A DNA stretch of 64,000 nt from Cyathus striatus. Lineage: Eukaryota > Basidiomycota > Agaricomycetes > Agaricales > Nidulariaceae. The position numbers and the translations under genes are program-made. This document shows, piece by piece, positions 36,690 through 49,372 of this stretch. The notes beneath the pieces are model-generated. The model searched no databases. It saw only the letters and a program-made list of their open reading frames with translations, and was not told the DNA's origin. The stretch is from NCBI GenBank assembly GCA_025738555.1, contig JAOVFP010000004.1, positions 4,898,001-4,962,000 of the forward strand, written 5' to 3'. The first letter of the stretch is position 1; each line of letters begins with the position of its first letter.

Positions 36690-36809
36690 TCATGCCGTGC
36701 TTCGACCACTGCGCTCTCAGGAACGATGGGGATCATATTTAGTATATTCTTCATCAATATCTGCGTCTCTAAAGAAAACTTTACATCCCCAAGACAATAA
36801 AACAGTTAG
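36360..36809. repeat. Local direct repeat (partner at about 37560-38030)
   Basis: Shares landmarks in the same order with 37560-38030: CTGAGTAAATAGTAAC, GAAGCGTGTATTATACGCTC, the stretch around GCAGA(C/T)TATTTCC, and then the 3' end of a membrane-protein gene. In the right-hand copy this 3' end belongs to intact copy F; in the left-hand copy it belongs to a relic. This points to a partial tandem duplication followed by decay. Confidence 0.7.
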
Positions 36810-37450
36810 TGTAAGGTCTCGACCTTGCATCAACCATCTACGTGCCACGGAGTTCGAATCCGCTGATCACGTGACTGTTCTCGCACATCGACTTCCCCGC
36901 GCTTGCTCCTCAATTTCATTGGCCCCCAGTTCCGTTCCTCCACCTTTCCACTGCCTAGACTCAACGGCACCGCATTCCCATCGGTACCGTTATCTTTTTA
37001 CTCATTCCTCTCGGTCCCTCTTCAGTTCCCTTATTCGTACACTTTCCTTATGACTCCATACCTACAAAACACACACATACATTTCTTACTTGACTCTTAC
37101 TTAGATTTTATGATTCGCACTGACTCACTACTTCCGTGGGATGCATATAGAGATATTGTAAACAGTTAGAATACGTCGGGGTTCAATTTTACGAGACCTT
37201 AGACACGCATTCCTGAGTTTCTAAGTCTAAAAGTTCGAACCTCTTCAAACTTTCTCAAGTGTATTTCCGCATTGAAGCTCTAATCCTCTGAGTTTGAATC
37301 GGAAATCCCACAGTTGGGTTGTTAGCAATGATGTATATAGCTTCCTACAACCATTAAGACAGCATTTTTGTAGTGAAAACAACATTAAACCTACCTCAGT
37401 TCGAAAGAGCATCAACCACACAAAGGCTAATCCAGGACATTCGAAAAGCG
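36700..37450 (-). pseudogene. Relic of fungal rhodopsin-domain gene (relic 2), interrupted
   Basis: The left part (36700-36809) corresponds to the last exon of copy F, including a LLSWGYKVF-like helix and DEE-type tail. The right part (37310-37440) corresponds to the start of that exon, its intron and the end of exon 5. A 500-bp insertion separates them. Exons 1-4 are absent, so this is a truncated pseudogene. Confidence 0.72.
36810..37309. mobile_element. 500-bp insertion with 8-bp imperfect target duplication, tRNA-like box
   Basis: Flanked by ACAGTTAG (36802-36809) and ACAGTTGG (37310-37317); copy F shows the unoccupied site. Near 36850 there is GTTCGAATCC with flanking bases that can form a T-arm, resembling a pol III B box. 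A 10-bp inverted pair TAAGGTCTCG/CGAGACCTTA (about 36812 and 37192) lies inside. It could be a SINE or a short TIR element; evidence is modest. Confidence 0.45.
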
Positions 37451-37910
37451 GATATGCTTGCAGATTTTAGTGAACCCGATAATCGTCAGTACATACTTAT
37501 GATGGACTACCAACAAAGTGGCATTAAAACTATATATTCAACGTTACAGAACGATGCAGAATGCTGAGTAAATAGTAACTGAACGTTAACAGACAAGCAG
37601 GAGTAGAACGTATTATAAAATCGAATAAATCTACGAGTATATTCTTTACGGACTAGGAGATTCGAAGAAGCGTGTATTATACGCTCGATTACTACCCTAG
37701 TGGTCGGGCCGCTCAGCATCTGCGTTCAAAGCACTGTAAACCGAAAGTATGCAGATTATTTCCATCATTGAATGTAGAGACTTAGTGATTGGCTTATATC
37801 TGACGCCACGTTGAAGTCAACAAGTCGGAGAATCTTGAGCGTTCGCGAAGTACCCGTGAATATCCATCGGGCGATGGTTATTTCCGTACGAAGTTCAAAA
37901 TTCAAAACCT

Positions 37911-39054
37911 TCACGCTGCGCTTCGACCACTGCACTCCCAGGAACGAGGAGTATCATATTTGGTATATTCTTCATCAAGATCTGCGTCTCCAAAGAAAAC
38001 TTTATATCCCCAGGACAATAAAACAGTTAGGTTGTTAGCAACGATGCATATAGCTTCCTACAACCATTTAGACAACTTTTTAGTGGTAAAAACACTATTC
38101 AACGTACCTCAATCCGAACGATCATCAACCACACAAATGTTGATCCAGGACCTTCGAAGATTCTGCCATAGGAATATATTAAGAGAATAAAAACTACAAC
38201 CAGGGTCAGAAGACTTGTCGAAAATACTAGTCGAATTAGGCGACGTTGAGGTGAGGGTATCCGAAGTCGCCAGAGTTGATATAATGGTAATGCAGCAAGA
38301 TATAAATCACTAGCGATATCAGCTGCAAGAATAATTAGCTGGTAGACAATAAGCTCAGTGGTGTAAATATAGGAGAAGGCTTACCAGATATACTTGCAGT
38401 GATACCCCGCTGGTATGAGGGAGAACATACTAGAATACTTGAAGTGACATACTGCCAGCCATCGTGAAATGTACAGAGCAGTGTAACAGCAATTATGAGT
38501 ATGATCCAGGTAAAGATGAACGTAAAAGTGACGTATAAAGTAATCGCTCGGAATTTAGACCATTCTGGTGTAATCCGTACAATTGCAAGCGCCATACTAA
38601 TACGTGACCACCTGATGAGTCATGTTAGGAATCACTGACTTATATAAACGATACGGTAATACCATATAGTCGTTGTAGACAAGGCCATGCCAATGAAAAC
38701 CAATTTGACATTTTGTTGGCGTAAAAGCGCATTTTCGTGGCCACCTATATAGCGCTCATGAGGATTATCAAGTAAATATAATCGATGCACATACTGAATT
38801 GCCGTATCCTGAACCACATCAGGACCATATTTAGAAATTCTGCCAGTGCAGGCACAAATGCTGCGTAGTCGTCCCACCATATGCGACGAGATTTCCGACG
38901 GTACTCAATACGTAGACAGGCGAACATAATTGCTGTCAACTGAGTAAGGGTTATACATACTACGACTCGGTGAATCAGATGCCCAAGACTGAATAAAATT
39001 GAAAAGGAAGCACTCACTTTTCCATGGTAAGTACGACTGTTGTGCAATGATCAT
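37911..39054 (-). CDS. Fungal rhodopsin-domain seven-helix membrane protein, copy F
   Basis: Diverged member, six open exons. Starts MIIAQQSYLPWK at 39054. Exon 2 is CLRIEYRRKSRRIWWDDYAAFVPALAEFLN, exon 3 SGHENALLRQQNVKLVFIG and exon 4 MALAIVRITPEWSKFRAITL with SSILVCSPSYQRG. Exon 5 has DLYLAALPLYQLWRLRIPSPQRRLIRLVF and GRIFEGPGSTFVW. Exon 6 reads EAICIVANNLTVLLSWGYKVFFGDADLDEE and ends in SWECSGRSAA. This tail, with TPRSWECSGR, is shared with relic 3 (TPRSLECGGR) rather than with the PHWT tails of A-C and E, which defines a second subfamily. Confidence 0.8.
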
Positions 39055-42000
39055 AGATATTGACAGAACGGAAGCGAAGGAAGTTTATGCAAATGGTATC
39101 CTTTCTTATATGGACTGCTCCTTAGCGGTAATAACATTAGGCTAGACCCTACGGTATGTATTAATTGTTGTACCTGGAATTGAATGGCCATTACAAATGA
39201 CACGGGAACCCTCGATGGAAACCGAGCCAAATAGTGACGCCACGAAACACTTTTAAATCTTATTGAACCTGATATTCGCACCTGCGAGGTCGCTTTACTC
39301 TTGAGCTTTCCTGTTGACATTGATAGCAGATCTACGAGTCCTTGAGGATGATAAGTTCCATTCATTAAAAGTCTATAATTCGAACCAAATTGACTCGGAC
39401 TCTTCAAGGCAATCTAGGAGCAGAAGTCTGTATCCGACCCGGTACACCGTACAAGTAAGTATAGCCTGACGAGACTGACCTTTCATTGGTATATTAGCAA
39501 TGTTACTTTATAACCGAGCCGGACGTCGATTCTATGATCCGTTAGCTCTAAAAATCTCCTACAACTGTAAGTGAAGTACAAGTGAAAATCATCGAACGCA
39601 CACACAAGTTCTTTCGAGCTGTGAAACATGTCAATGATTACACCTTCCAACCAAGAGGCGCTTCCAAATCACTGCTGTGCAATGTTCCTCGACTTCGGGA
39701 GACAATTAACAATTACATACTGAGTGATCGAGATAGAATAGCAGTTGAGAGTGATGTCGTGAAGAGTTGACAGAATATATCATTCCAAGCCGGCGCTAAG
39801 CATTTATAGCTTTTTCACAGCATTCTAAATCTGTCCAAGTTCGAACTTCGATGACATGATAATAACAGTAACAATAAAGTCCATCGCCATCCTGTGCATC
39901 AGACTCGGTCATACTTAAGTGTATGTGTTAATGAATGATTTATGAACCTTGAATGAATGGAAATTAATTTGGACCTAGTAGGCTATACCTACACCATTGC
40001 ATGTTAACAAGACGTATACTTTTCACAGCTGAAGGCACAACTTCTAAAGTGCGCGAGTAGTCTTGCTTTGCGCATGATCATCTTCGAATTCTCCAGCCTT
40101 TGATGCTAGTTCCAAGATCCGAGTACATGCGTCGAATGTTCGGCGACCTAGCTTCTAGCGCCTATTTCAAGATCGAAGTACACGTCAAGGGGGGCAAGAA
40201 TAATGTTGTAGAACGGCTCCGCGCAACCATCTGATACCAAGCAGCCGTTCCAAGACTCAAGATAATGAATTGCACTTCTGTGCAACGATCTGATTCCAAC
40301 GTCACAGGTACCCATTCTGATCCGCAGAAGAAACATAGAATAGCAGAGAACGTGCGGTATCGTGAATTTATAGAGTGATGGTTCTATTTACCTTTTGACC
40401 TCCGAGTCTCTGGAAAGTGTAATTGTTAAGTGTATTGTTAGAGTGATGTGTTGTTTGAATTTTGACTTCGGTCGCTGGATGAGTAATGGTATAGTTGATG
40501 AAGAGTCCATCTTCTAGTGTCTGAGGTTATAGCGCTAGCTAGCTCCGATGTCCAAGTTCTAGGATGAGATGCAATAAGGGAACTAACTGATTATCTGAAT
40601 TTCTGATATAGATACCGCATTGCGCTCCGTTTTGATCCTAGATTGTCCACTGTAAGCTGGTAATATATACAAGTTGAAGTTGGAGCTCTCAGCTCAGCTA
40701 GGTGATCACAATGCGGGAAAAGCAGGAACTTACATTCTAATTATCATCTGTTGTCTTGTCTAGACTTTTGACTGCGTCAGATGGGAGATGGGCATTGGGA
40801 CCTGTGGCTGATCATATATACTAATATATGGTATTACCTCCGTGCAGTTCCTGGCTCACCTCGGTTATATTATCCACAATGACGCCTGAAGGACACGAGT
40901 GATCAATGCGAACAAAGCGCTGGGCAGGGACGGACGACGAACCGCATGGGGAGACGATTCTTCTTATCATCTCGTCCGGTCTAGTTGTATTTACCTCTTG
41001 ACTTCGGAGTCAAAATGGATAAGTAGGCTCATCGCAGTCGTAGTCGCACCATTCACAATGACGAGGTCGAAAGGAGCCCGGTATCACAATGCGAACAATG
41101 CGGATGTCCTAGACGGACGGCATGAGGAGTCGATTCATCCTGTCATCTCGTCAAGCCTGGTATATTCCTGACTGCGGTTAACCTGAGGGTGGACGTATGC
41201 TACGAAGATAGTGCCGTGTTAGGTTGTAATTGAACAGAAGGTACTCGCCATTCTCTAGGAATGGTAAGAATTAGGATGGTATTTATAGTACAACATTAAG
41301 CTGTATCGGCTTTTAATGTGCGCTTATTCGAATACTTAGGAGACGCTGGTTGTCAGGAGACATTCCGTAGGCGCTCCACGGCGTCAGTTAGATTAAGACT
41401 GGATCGGCATGTCGACATTTGATTACTAGACAGTGACTGCTTGATGATGCGTGTTCCTAGGTTATCTCAGTCATTTTGGCTAGCATTTTGCGCTCCGTTT
41501 TGTTCGTCCACTGTGAGTCATCGACGCGGGTGTTGGACAGGGCCGATGCTGAGTACTAGTGCAATGGTAATTTGCAATGGAACAGAAGTAGTTATGTACT
41601 TACATAGCAGAAGCCTACCATTCCAACAAAAATGGTCAAAATCTTATCATGGGAAGGTCTTTATATATGCCCTATTGAAACAGGAGACGCTGACAGTTGT
41701 CAGGAGGTAAGTATGTAACCGCCCAACAGGCAACAGTGGCCAGCGTCAGTTTCATTAACACGATCGACATGTTGACATTTCGACGCTTTGAGCCTGCTTG
41801 ATCTGCCGGGTAAGCGCTGTGCGTCTTGAGTGTGTAGGATAGGATAAAGATGTACAGCATGTACGGTGACTCTGATACGCGTTAGATATCTAGATGGTCA
41901 AAATGTGATTGTGGCGGTTCAATGGAAGGCATGGGCGGATCTAAATCCGATGTTTGGAGTTGATTATCAGCGACATTGTGTGCACAATCTATGGCAGAGG

Positions 42001-43283
42001 TGCGATTAGGACTACTTCTGGGGGAACTACTTTGTTTACTTTCGTACATATCCATGGGTACGTACGCCCACAGCACTATACATTTGCTATTGTACTGCTG
42101 TACCCACAAGCACCTACATAGCTACGCTGTATATTTATGCACAATAAAACATTGATAAACGCCCAAGCACGGTCCAAAATAGGTCTAAAACCGCATCAAT
42201 CACTATCACGTTGATCACGCCCACACGGCAACTCCCGAAGGCACGTTTTACGGTGAAGAACAACGCTCTATGGCGTAGACTGGACCGTGGTTTAGTATGA
42301 CCGCAATGGGGAGCTGTACAAATGATATGCACATATATCAATCTTCCCGCCACGCCAGCTCCTTTGTTCCTCCCCTTCTCTTTCCCTCCTTCCCTCATAA
42401 ACTGCTCAGGCAGCCGCAGTTCCGATTCGCGACACGAGGTTTCCACAGACCGACCCCGAACGTGAACATTCATCAAAACATCGGCGAGGGTGACAGCATA
42501 GCAGAGTCAGCAGCGCCACACTCCCTCCCTTGTCCTGTCTTTCTTCTATCTCCCGGAAGGTTTGCTTCCCTTGCTAGTGACTCACAGACAAAAGGACGCA
42601 CATACTCGATCCGGGCTGCGTAGGGCACCTTGTAAGTCTACCGAATCCGAATTTGCGCGCGTGACTCATTGTTTCTCCCACCCATTATGGAACATAGCCA
42701 TCGGTCCATAATCTCCCTAATATCTCCTATAATCCACCCCCATTCCCCCTCTTTCCCAGCGTTTTTACCTATTTTACCTCTTCTGCGCTTAGAAAAGAAT
42801 AAAAACTCGTACGAGGAAAGGGTCCATATTGAAAGGAAACGAGGTTCATCAAAACACACCTTTTCCACGAGGCCTGTCTTGCATACTTGCTTGGTTTGCA
42901 ACTGGGGTGTACATCAAGTGTACATACTTATATATCTGCTTTTGGTCCTATCGATCCTTGCTTTCAGTCGATTAGCACTCGATCGCTGGAGAGCAAAGAC
43001 TGAAGAGGAGGTATCTGTACTGTGTACAGGTTACGGAGGACGAGAAAGGAGTCATTGTTGATCCTTCTTCATATACAAGAGTCAAGTACGCTAGGACCTC
43101 AACATCGCCCCCTCCAAGCGAAGTGGGATACCCATCCTACCGCTACCACTTACCGAAGTTGCCGTTCTTCCCTGCCTCGCCGTTCGCCAGGACGTAAAAC
43201 TCCAACACTCTCCTTGGTTAAAACCTTCCGATTCCTTCTTTCACCCGTATCGATTCCCCACCACTTTTTTTACTGGTATTGCG
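39055..43283. other. Gene-poor 4.2-kb gap in the array
   Basis: No gene recognised; short frames are scattered and unsupported. Contains diverged tandem repeats at about 40880-41800. The last 100 bp before 43284 are pyrimidine-rich, as expected for a promoter and 5' UTR. Confidence 0.5.
40880..41800. repeat. Diverged tandem repeats
   Basis: Two sets by eye. GATCAATGCGAACAAAGCGC..GACGATTCTTC..ATCTCGTC near 40900-40980 recurs as ATCACAATGCGAACAATGCG..GTCGATTCATCC..ATCTCGTC near 41080-41150. GGAGACGCTGGTTGTCAGGAG..CGTCAGTT..GACATTT near 41339-41422 recurs near 41690-41780, an offset of about 350 bp. Old, imperfect, no function seen. Confidence 0.5.
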
Positions 43284-46200
43284 ATGGCAGCTGCAGTAGC
43301 ACCCACATCTATGCCATTGCCAGTCGTGCCATGGCTTCCATCCAGAACGCATTCACGTAGCTCCTCTGTGGTGCCGGTCCTTCCATTCAGCGTGAACCCC
43401 AGTAATAACACTATAGTACCCGTGCACACCGGACACGGACACGTGCAGGTACTGGGACAGCCTCAAGTACAACGTACGTTCTCTTCTCCAGTGCAAGTGC
43501 AAGTGCAGCAGATGTTTTCCCCGCCTTTACAACAACTAGCACAAGTACCTCAGGTACAACATACACTCTCTCCACCACCCCCGATAAGCCGCGCCCACTC
43601 GCGCAACTCTTCCTCAGGAGCCCTCTCGCATACTATGCAGTCCTTCGCGAGCCATAGCAATCACAATACTCCTCCCTTCTCCAACCACGCCTCCCCGCCC
43701 TCATCCTTCAACCCCAACCACCCCACGCCCCCCTTCCCAAAGGCCAACAACACTCCCCCCTTCTCCAACCACGCCTCCCCGCCCTCCTCTTTCAACCCCA
43801 GCCACTCCACCCCACCCTTCCCAAACAACACTGCCCCAATCCCCCCAAAAAACGAACGCGAACTAACACGTGGCGATCTCCTCCAAATCTTAACACACTT
43901 CTCGGCGCTCCTACCAACCTACTTCCCCCCCACCGCCCTGCCCCTCCGACTCGTAGCACACGGAGGAGCATGTATGCTCCTCCACGAAGGCCTCTGGGAA
44001 CTCTCGCAGTCCCTTCCCGCGCATTTAATGCGGAGAACGACAACGAGGGATGTGGATATTATCGAGAGGGGGTTTAAGAAGGAGATGGAAGGGAGGGGGG
44101 TTATGGATGGTGTTGCGAGACTGAGGAAGTGTAGGGATGAGACTGCGCGTGTTTTTGGGCTTGGAAGGGATTGGATGAATGCGGATGCGGATGTTGCGTT
44201 GCCTTTTGCTGTTGAGTAAGCTTATGTCCTTCCCTCTTCTCCCCTTCCCTTTATGTTCCCGACTAACGCCCCTCTTGTAGTGCACAAGGCCACCAATCAG
44301 ACTCAATATACCAAGCCGCTCTGACTCCGGACAACATGCACCTGCATAAAATATTCACTTCGCCAAATGGCCTGCTTACGCTTGTTAGTGTGACCCCGTT
44401 TTGGGCTGTCGCGCTCAAGTTGGTTAGGTATACCAAGTGGGATCCGGGGGATGTTTGTTTGTTGTTACGGTGCGTTTTTTTCTGTTTTTTCTTTTCTTTT
44501 CTTTTTGGATTAGATTTTTGGATTTGGGGAGTACGCACCTAGGGTGATCGTTATTGATCGTGGAGTGCGTATTCTGCGATTGGGATGTTGAGTCATCCTC
44601 TGATGTCTTTGGACTGCGATGCGATACGATGTTTGTTTCCGAGTTCTGCGAAAGGATTCGGGGGTGCTCCAGGAGACACCGCATCGATAGCAGGAACGAA
44701 CTGTTTGGAGTGGGTATGGGGGTAGAGTGTGGTATATATACATATATACTCTCCACCCAACCCTTGCCCTTGCCCTATCCCCTTCTTTGGTACTTTCCTA
44801 CTTTGGTGGGATGAGCCCACACTTGGATGGATTGGGTAAATGTGCAATGTTGTGTATAGTGTATCGTGAATTCTCCTCGTGTCGTGTGTTTTGGAGTGTA
44901 GTGATTGGTGTATTGGTATCTTCTGGCACGCATCGTGTGCGATTCCCATTGGCGGAGATTTATCTTCGTTCTTGCACCGGTGTACTTGTGTGTGGCGATT
45001 GGTGCGGTGTGTACCATACCATGCCAGCTTGTACGAGTCGTGTGTGTATGTGGTTCTTTTTGCGTGCGATTGTGGTGTTTATACCTGATTATGTGTGGCT
45101 TATCGGGGGATTTTTCTCTCTTCACCCTTTACGCGTGGTTTATATACCCACCTCCGACGTGTGGGCGGCGAGTGCTGTAAAGTATAAAATGGAAGCCTTG
45201 TTCGCCATGGGCGACGCGCGCGGTTGTGTATGGATAAAAGGTGCTGTGAAGTGATGAGCTTTGAATCCACCCATTATGCAATGCTATAAATTTGCATTTT
45301 TGGCAACTCCTTTTCTTTTCTTTTTCTCTCCTCCTCCTGGTCCCGCGTTTTCACCCTCCAAGCGCGTACTGACAACATCCTCCAGAAACGGGACAATCCT
45401 CTCACAAGTCCAATGGACACCCGAAATGCTCGAGACCTGGCTGTTCAAGCATTGCTGGGAGATGGGGTACAAGCATTATCCTCCCGAGCGCAAACGCGAG
45501 ATGCGTATGCGCATTGAGAATGCACTGGAACTTATGAAGGGTGTTTGGCCTGATCCTCATGTGCGTCTTACCTTATTTTTTTAGGTCCAGGCGAGGTGTT
45601 GATGAGGACGATAGGATAAGAAGGAGTATCCCGCTTTTTATACGGATAAGCCGTATTCGCCCGAAGGCGCTATGGGGGGTAACAAGGCTGTCAGTGGGGG
45701 ATCGAGGAAGGGGTGGATGTGGAGTTTGGCGGGGGTGCAGGGGGATGCTACGGGTACTGGGGCTGTTGTTGCTGCCTCGGCCCCTGCGGGTGTGTCTAGT
45801 CCACCCCAAGACGGTTCTCGACATCCGTCGTTTACTGATTTCGGACATGTGTCTGAGTGGAAGAAGGACGGCGAGGAGGAGAAGAGGAAGAGTAGGGGGA
45901 GGAGTAAGAGTCGAAGTAGAGGTCAGAAACCTAGCCCTCAGCCTCCTGTTTTTGGAAATCCGAATCGGGAGCGGGAGAGGGAGGAAGATAGGAAGGAGAA
46001 GCAGGCTATCTTCGTTCCTCCGCAGGAGGAATTTTCTGGTCATCAGCAGCAGTGGCATTCGATGAATCCGAATCATGCACCTGTTACTGCTCGTCCCCGG
46101 GGTGGGAGCTATAGTCCCCCGGACGATGATGTTCATTCGCATATGGCGGGGATGAATATTGGTTCGAATATCTACCGCACCGAGCGCAAGTCGCGCAATC

Positions 46201-47246
46201 CGAACCCGTGGCAGGGACGGACCCAGAAAGACGTTGACGCCTTCAATAGGGATGTCGAAGGGCTGATATATCAAGCTTCGTACGTGCATACCGTGGACCC
46301 TGGGGATGAAATTCTCTCCCCCGACGCTGCGATGCACGCTTATGCCCAGAGGCAGAGTAAACTGCTCAAGGAGAGGAAGGAGAAGGAGAAGAGGAAGGAT
46401 CGAAAGCTTGCTAAGGCGCGCGATGAGAAGTGGACTTTGAAGCGCCTGTCGAGGGATTCATCGATCACGGTGTATACTGATTCGTCGTTGGATTCGAGCA
46501 GTGAGGAAGAGACGGATACCGAGAGTGATAGTGATATTGAGGTGGAGGTCGGGGGGAGTAGGGGACGGAGTTTGCCTGGGTCGGGGTCGAACTCGCAATG
46601 GCAGATTTATTCACCGCCGACGCAGGAGCAGATTGAGAGGAGTATGTCCAGTATGGGCCAGCAGCAGCAGCACCAACAGCAGTTTTTGACGCCTCCTGGG
46701 CCGATTAGTAGGGAGCATTCTGGTGGGAGAAAGTCGAAGAGTCCTTCGCCTAGGCCGAAGCATCGTCCGCCTCTGTTGGCGCTTCCTCCTATGCCGGTGT
46801 ATGCTCCCCAGGAGCAACAGCAACAGCAACAGAGGCTTGTAAGCAGGTCCCATACCCACCCGCAGATGCAGATGCAGGCGCAAACGCAGCAGCAGCAGCA
46901 GAGGCCTATGAGTCGGTCGCATACGCATCCGCAGTTGCAGCAGCAGCCTGGTCATTGGTCTCAGTCGCAGATGCAGTTTGCGCACGCGCAGCAGCAGCAG
47001 CCGTTCGCGCACCCCCCGCAGCAGCCGTTTGCGCATCCTCAGCAGCAGCAACAACAATTCGTACATCCTATGTACCACCAGCAACAAGTTCAACAACATC
47101 AACAGCATCAGCAGCCGCAGGCACCCGGAATGGGTTCGATATACGTTACCCCTCACGTTTCTCAAAATGCCCAATCTAATCGCAATTTGGGCATATACCA
47201 GCAAACACAGCAACCGCCTCCCAACAATTTATTGGGATTGCAATAG
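43284..47246 (+). CDS. DUF7582-type basidiomycete protein with low-complexity arms
   Basis: Large fungal protein of unknown function, about 960 residues. The N-terminus (MAAAVAPTSMPLPVV) is Pro/Ser/His-rich with a direct repeat containing TPPFSNHASPPSSFNP. The central domain runs from RGDLLQILTHFSALLP through RLVAHGGACMLLHE, TTTRDVDIIERGF, GLGRDWMNADADVALPF and FWAVALKLVRYTKWDPGDVCLLLR to WTPEMLETWLFKHCW, the hallmarks of DUF7582 with a nucleotidyltransferase-like look. The C-terminus is an SR/charged stretch (RKSRGRSKSRSRGQKP) followed by poly-Gln and Pro. Introns are at about 44216-44279, 44470-45385 (unusually long) and 45560-45614. The last restores frame from WPDPH to DKKEYPAFYTDKPYSPEGAM. 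Regulatory or nuclear role possible; not known. Confidence 0.82.
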
Positions 47247-47886
47247 CATTAACAGGAATACCATCGGAATGACGACCACACCAATGTATACTATTTGACT
47301 ATGCGCATTCGGCATTTTTTTGTATTTTGACTCCTTGACTCACTTCAGTTTACTTCATCACTTGATTTGTTCATTGTGGACTTTATTATTGCTCGTTAAT
47401 TTTATACTGCGAGCGCTGTTATCATTGTATTCGTTTATGTTATACCCTCATACTTTAGACCTTACCACCTTACCTAGTTCATTAGATTCATCCTGATCCG
47501 ATATATTTAAAGCAATAAACAACTTTTAGTCTTTTCAAGTTTTGGTATAGTGCTACGAGGTATCACGGTACAGGTATATTCCCGAAGCGAGAAAGATGAG
47601 CATGGAGCCACTCATGCACAGCTTGCAGGTGTACAGGACCAAACCATAGATGCGATCCTCGGAAACAGTGACTGTGATATAATAAGAATCGCTCGGAACT
47701 TCTAACTACAACACAACTTGGATCAGAACTGACTCACAGGGACGTAGTGAGCACATGGTTGCTCAGATCTAAACAATCCATTGAATTAACTCGATAAAGC
47801 ATACAGTACAGAGTTTGATCAGCGAGATAAAGGAATGTCCGATGATAATGCGTACATTGTTCTTCTTGAAGTATGAGGAGGGCGGC
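47247..47886. other. Convergent intergenic region
   Basis: Between the 3' ends of the DUF7582-type gene and DIM1. Mostly AT-rich terminator sequence. A short conserved-looking intron or UTR segment may belong to DIM1. No separate gene seen. Confidence 0.5.
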
Positions 47887-48588
47887 TTAGTACCGGTAGC
47901 GGGTGGAGTAATCTGTATTGAAAAAGGTATTAGTAGACGCGAGGGAGATGAAAGTAGATACTTGCCTTTGGGAGAGACGACTAGACCACGTCCTTTAGAG
48001 GCTCCGCGGTACACTGTTTCCACTATGTCAATAAACTGTAGAAAAAAGAACCTCAGTCAGGCCACAACCGCTAACAAAGAAAGCGGCACCTCCTGTTTGT
48101 TTTCCATCGCCCAGTTACTGAATGAAGAAAGAAAGTCAGTATGAGTCATACAGTCAGAGAGCGGCGAGCACGTACATCTCACTGTTATTACCAGTCCCCA
48201 AATCAATCATAATGTGTTTATTTCTGACGGGATGCCTCGTTAGCACCCCTAGTATCTTTCCATGAAATAGATTACTCACCGATAAAAGAACATAACAGTG
48301 CAAGGATCATACAGTTCATACATCTGTCCAACTTGTCAGCTCCCGCCTCACAGGAAATCAAGCAAGACGACTCACCTTATTAAAATCAGGCACTTCAGTG
48401 ATGTCTACAAGATAAACCACGCCAAAGTTTTGTATCTTCTCAGAGACGGCATAGAGCGTTTCGTCCATGGCCATACATTGCGGGTCCCAATCATGGCCAA
48501 AGCGAATGACGACGACTCTATCTTCTTCTGACTTGATGGCTTCATCGACGTGCCAGCCTGAAGGAAGATGCGGCAGGAAATAGGACAT
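47887..48588 (-). CDS. DIM1: Spliceosomal U4/U6.U5 snRNP protein DIM1 (thioredoxin-like 4A)
   Basis: Thioredoxin-fold subunit of the U5 snRNP / tri-snRNP, required for pre-mRNA splicing. Start at 48588 with MSYFLPHLPSGWHVDEAI, nearly invariant in eukaryotes. It continues through VVVIRFGHDWDPQCMAMDE, VVYLVDITEVPDFN, YELYDPCTVMFFYRNKHIMIDLGTGNNNKINW and ends SPKDYSTRYRY. Exons are separated by five or six short introns. About 142 residues, the normal length, with no lesions. A single-copy housekeeping gene sitting between the two arms of the membrane-protein array. Confidence 0.96.
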
Positions 48589-49372
48589 TTTGAGTGATTA
48601 TATTATGTGTTGGGACGAGCTGGGATGAAAAGAAAGCAGAGAGCTGAGTCAGAGGCGGACAAGAGGCAGGTCTCAATAAATCTTTAGTGATCTAGAAATT
48701 GGTGAGAAGGTGCTAGCCTCCGTTAGACACATGTGTAAACAAGGAGTCATTGCTCAGCGCGATTCCAAGTTTTCTCCTTTATCTTCCCTCCAACTTCCCT
48801 CAATCGTCTAGGACCCTGTTCAAGGTTTTTTCAATCCAATTATATTTGACATATTCAACTGTTGAAATAAATGACGCATCGACGACGACAGCGTTATATT
48901 TGTCCTCATGGCACGTACTGGGGGGAGAAAGCCAGAGGTAGGTGGATAAGTAGATACAATACATTGTAGACTACTTAAGTACCTAAAACCAACAGCAGCA
49001 CGTTGTCAGTAAAGTACATAATAGGTATAGTAACATATCTAAAAGTACATGTGGAGGAGACATAGAATGATTATCATTGAAACATTTGAATGGGTAACAT
49101 AACTCTACATAAGCATATTATGTCATCTCTCTTAGCAGCTGTACAGTAACAGGCGGCTAGTTGCGACGGCACCCGACGACCATGATGCATATTTGAAGTA
49201 CCGGCAGTTGTCAGACTCGTAACACTGGACATCTTCCCTGGCGCTGCGATATTACTAAATGAACATTGATAGCCATTGGTTTAGCTTTAATTATGCTTAT
49301 GATTTTTCATATAAGTACGATGATATCCTTATCGTACAAGTCTCCAATTCCTTGCTTCCGCCGCCCTTCTCT
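48589..49372. other. Divergent intergenic region (DIM1 / copy G)
   Basis: Promoter space for DIM1 (-) and membrane-protein copy G (+). No coding or repeat signal recognised. Confidence 0.5.

Noticed and set aside
36830..36900. A true tRNA gene
   Set aside because: A T-arm-like segment is present, but I cannot form an acceptor stem or a clear D-arm and anticodon arm.
45573..46337. 254-codon minus-strand frame
   Set aside because: Opposite strand of the well-supported C-terminal exon of the DUF7582-type gene; low-complexity composition.
46611..47213. 200-codon minus-strand frame rich in Leu and Arg
   Set aside because: Antisense shadow of the poly-Gln region of the DUF7582-type gene; CAG repeats read backwards give Leu/Ala/Cys runs.
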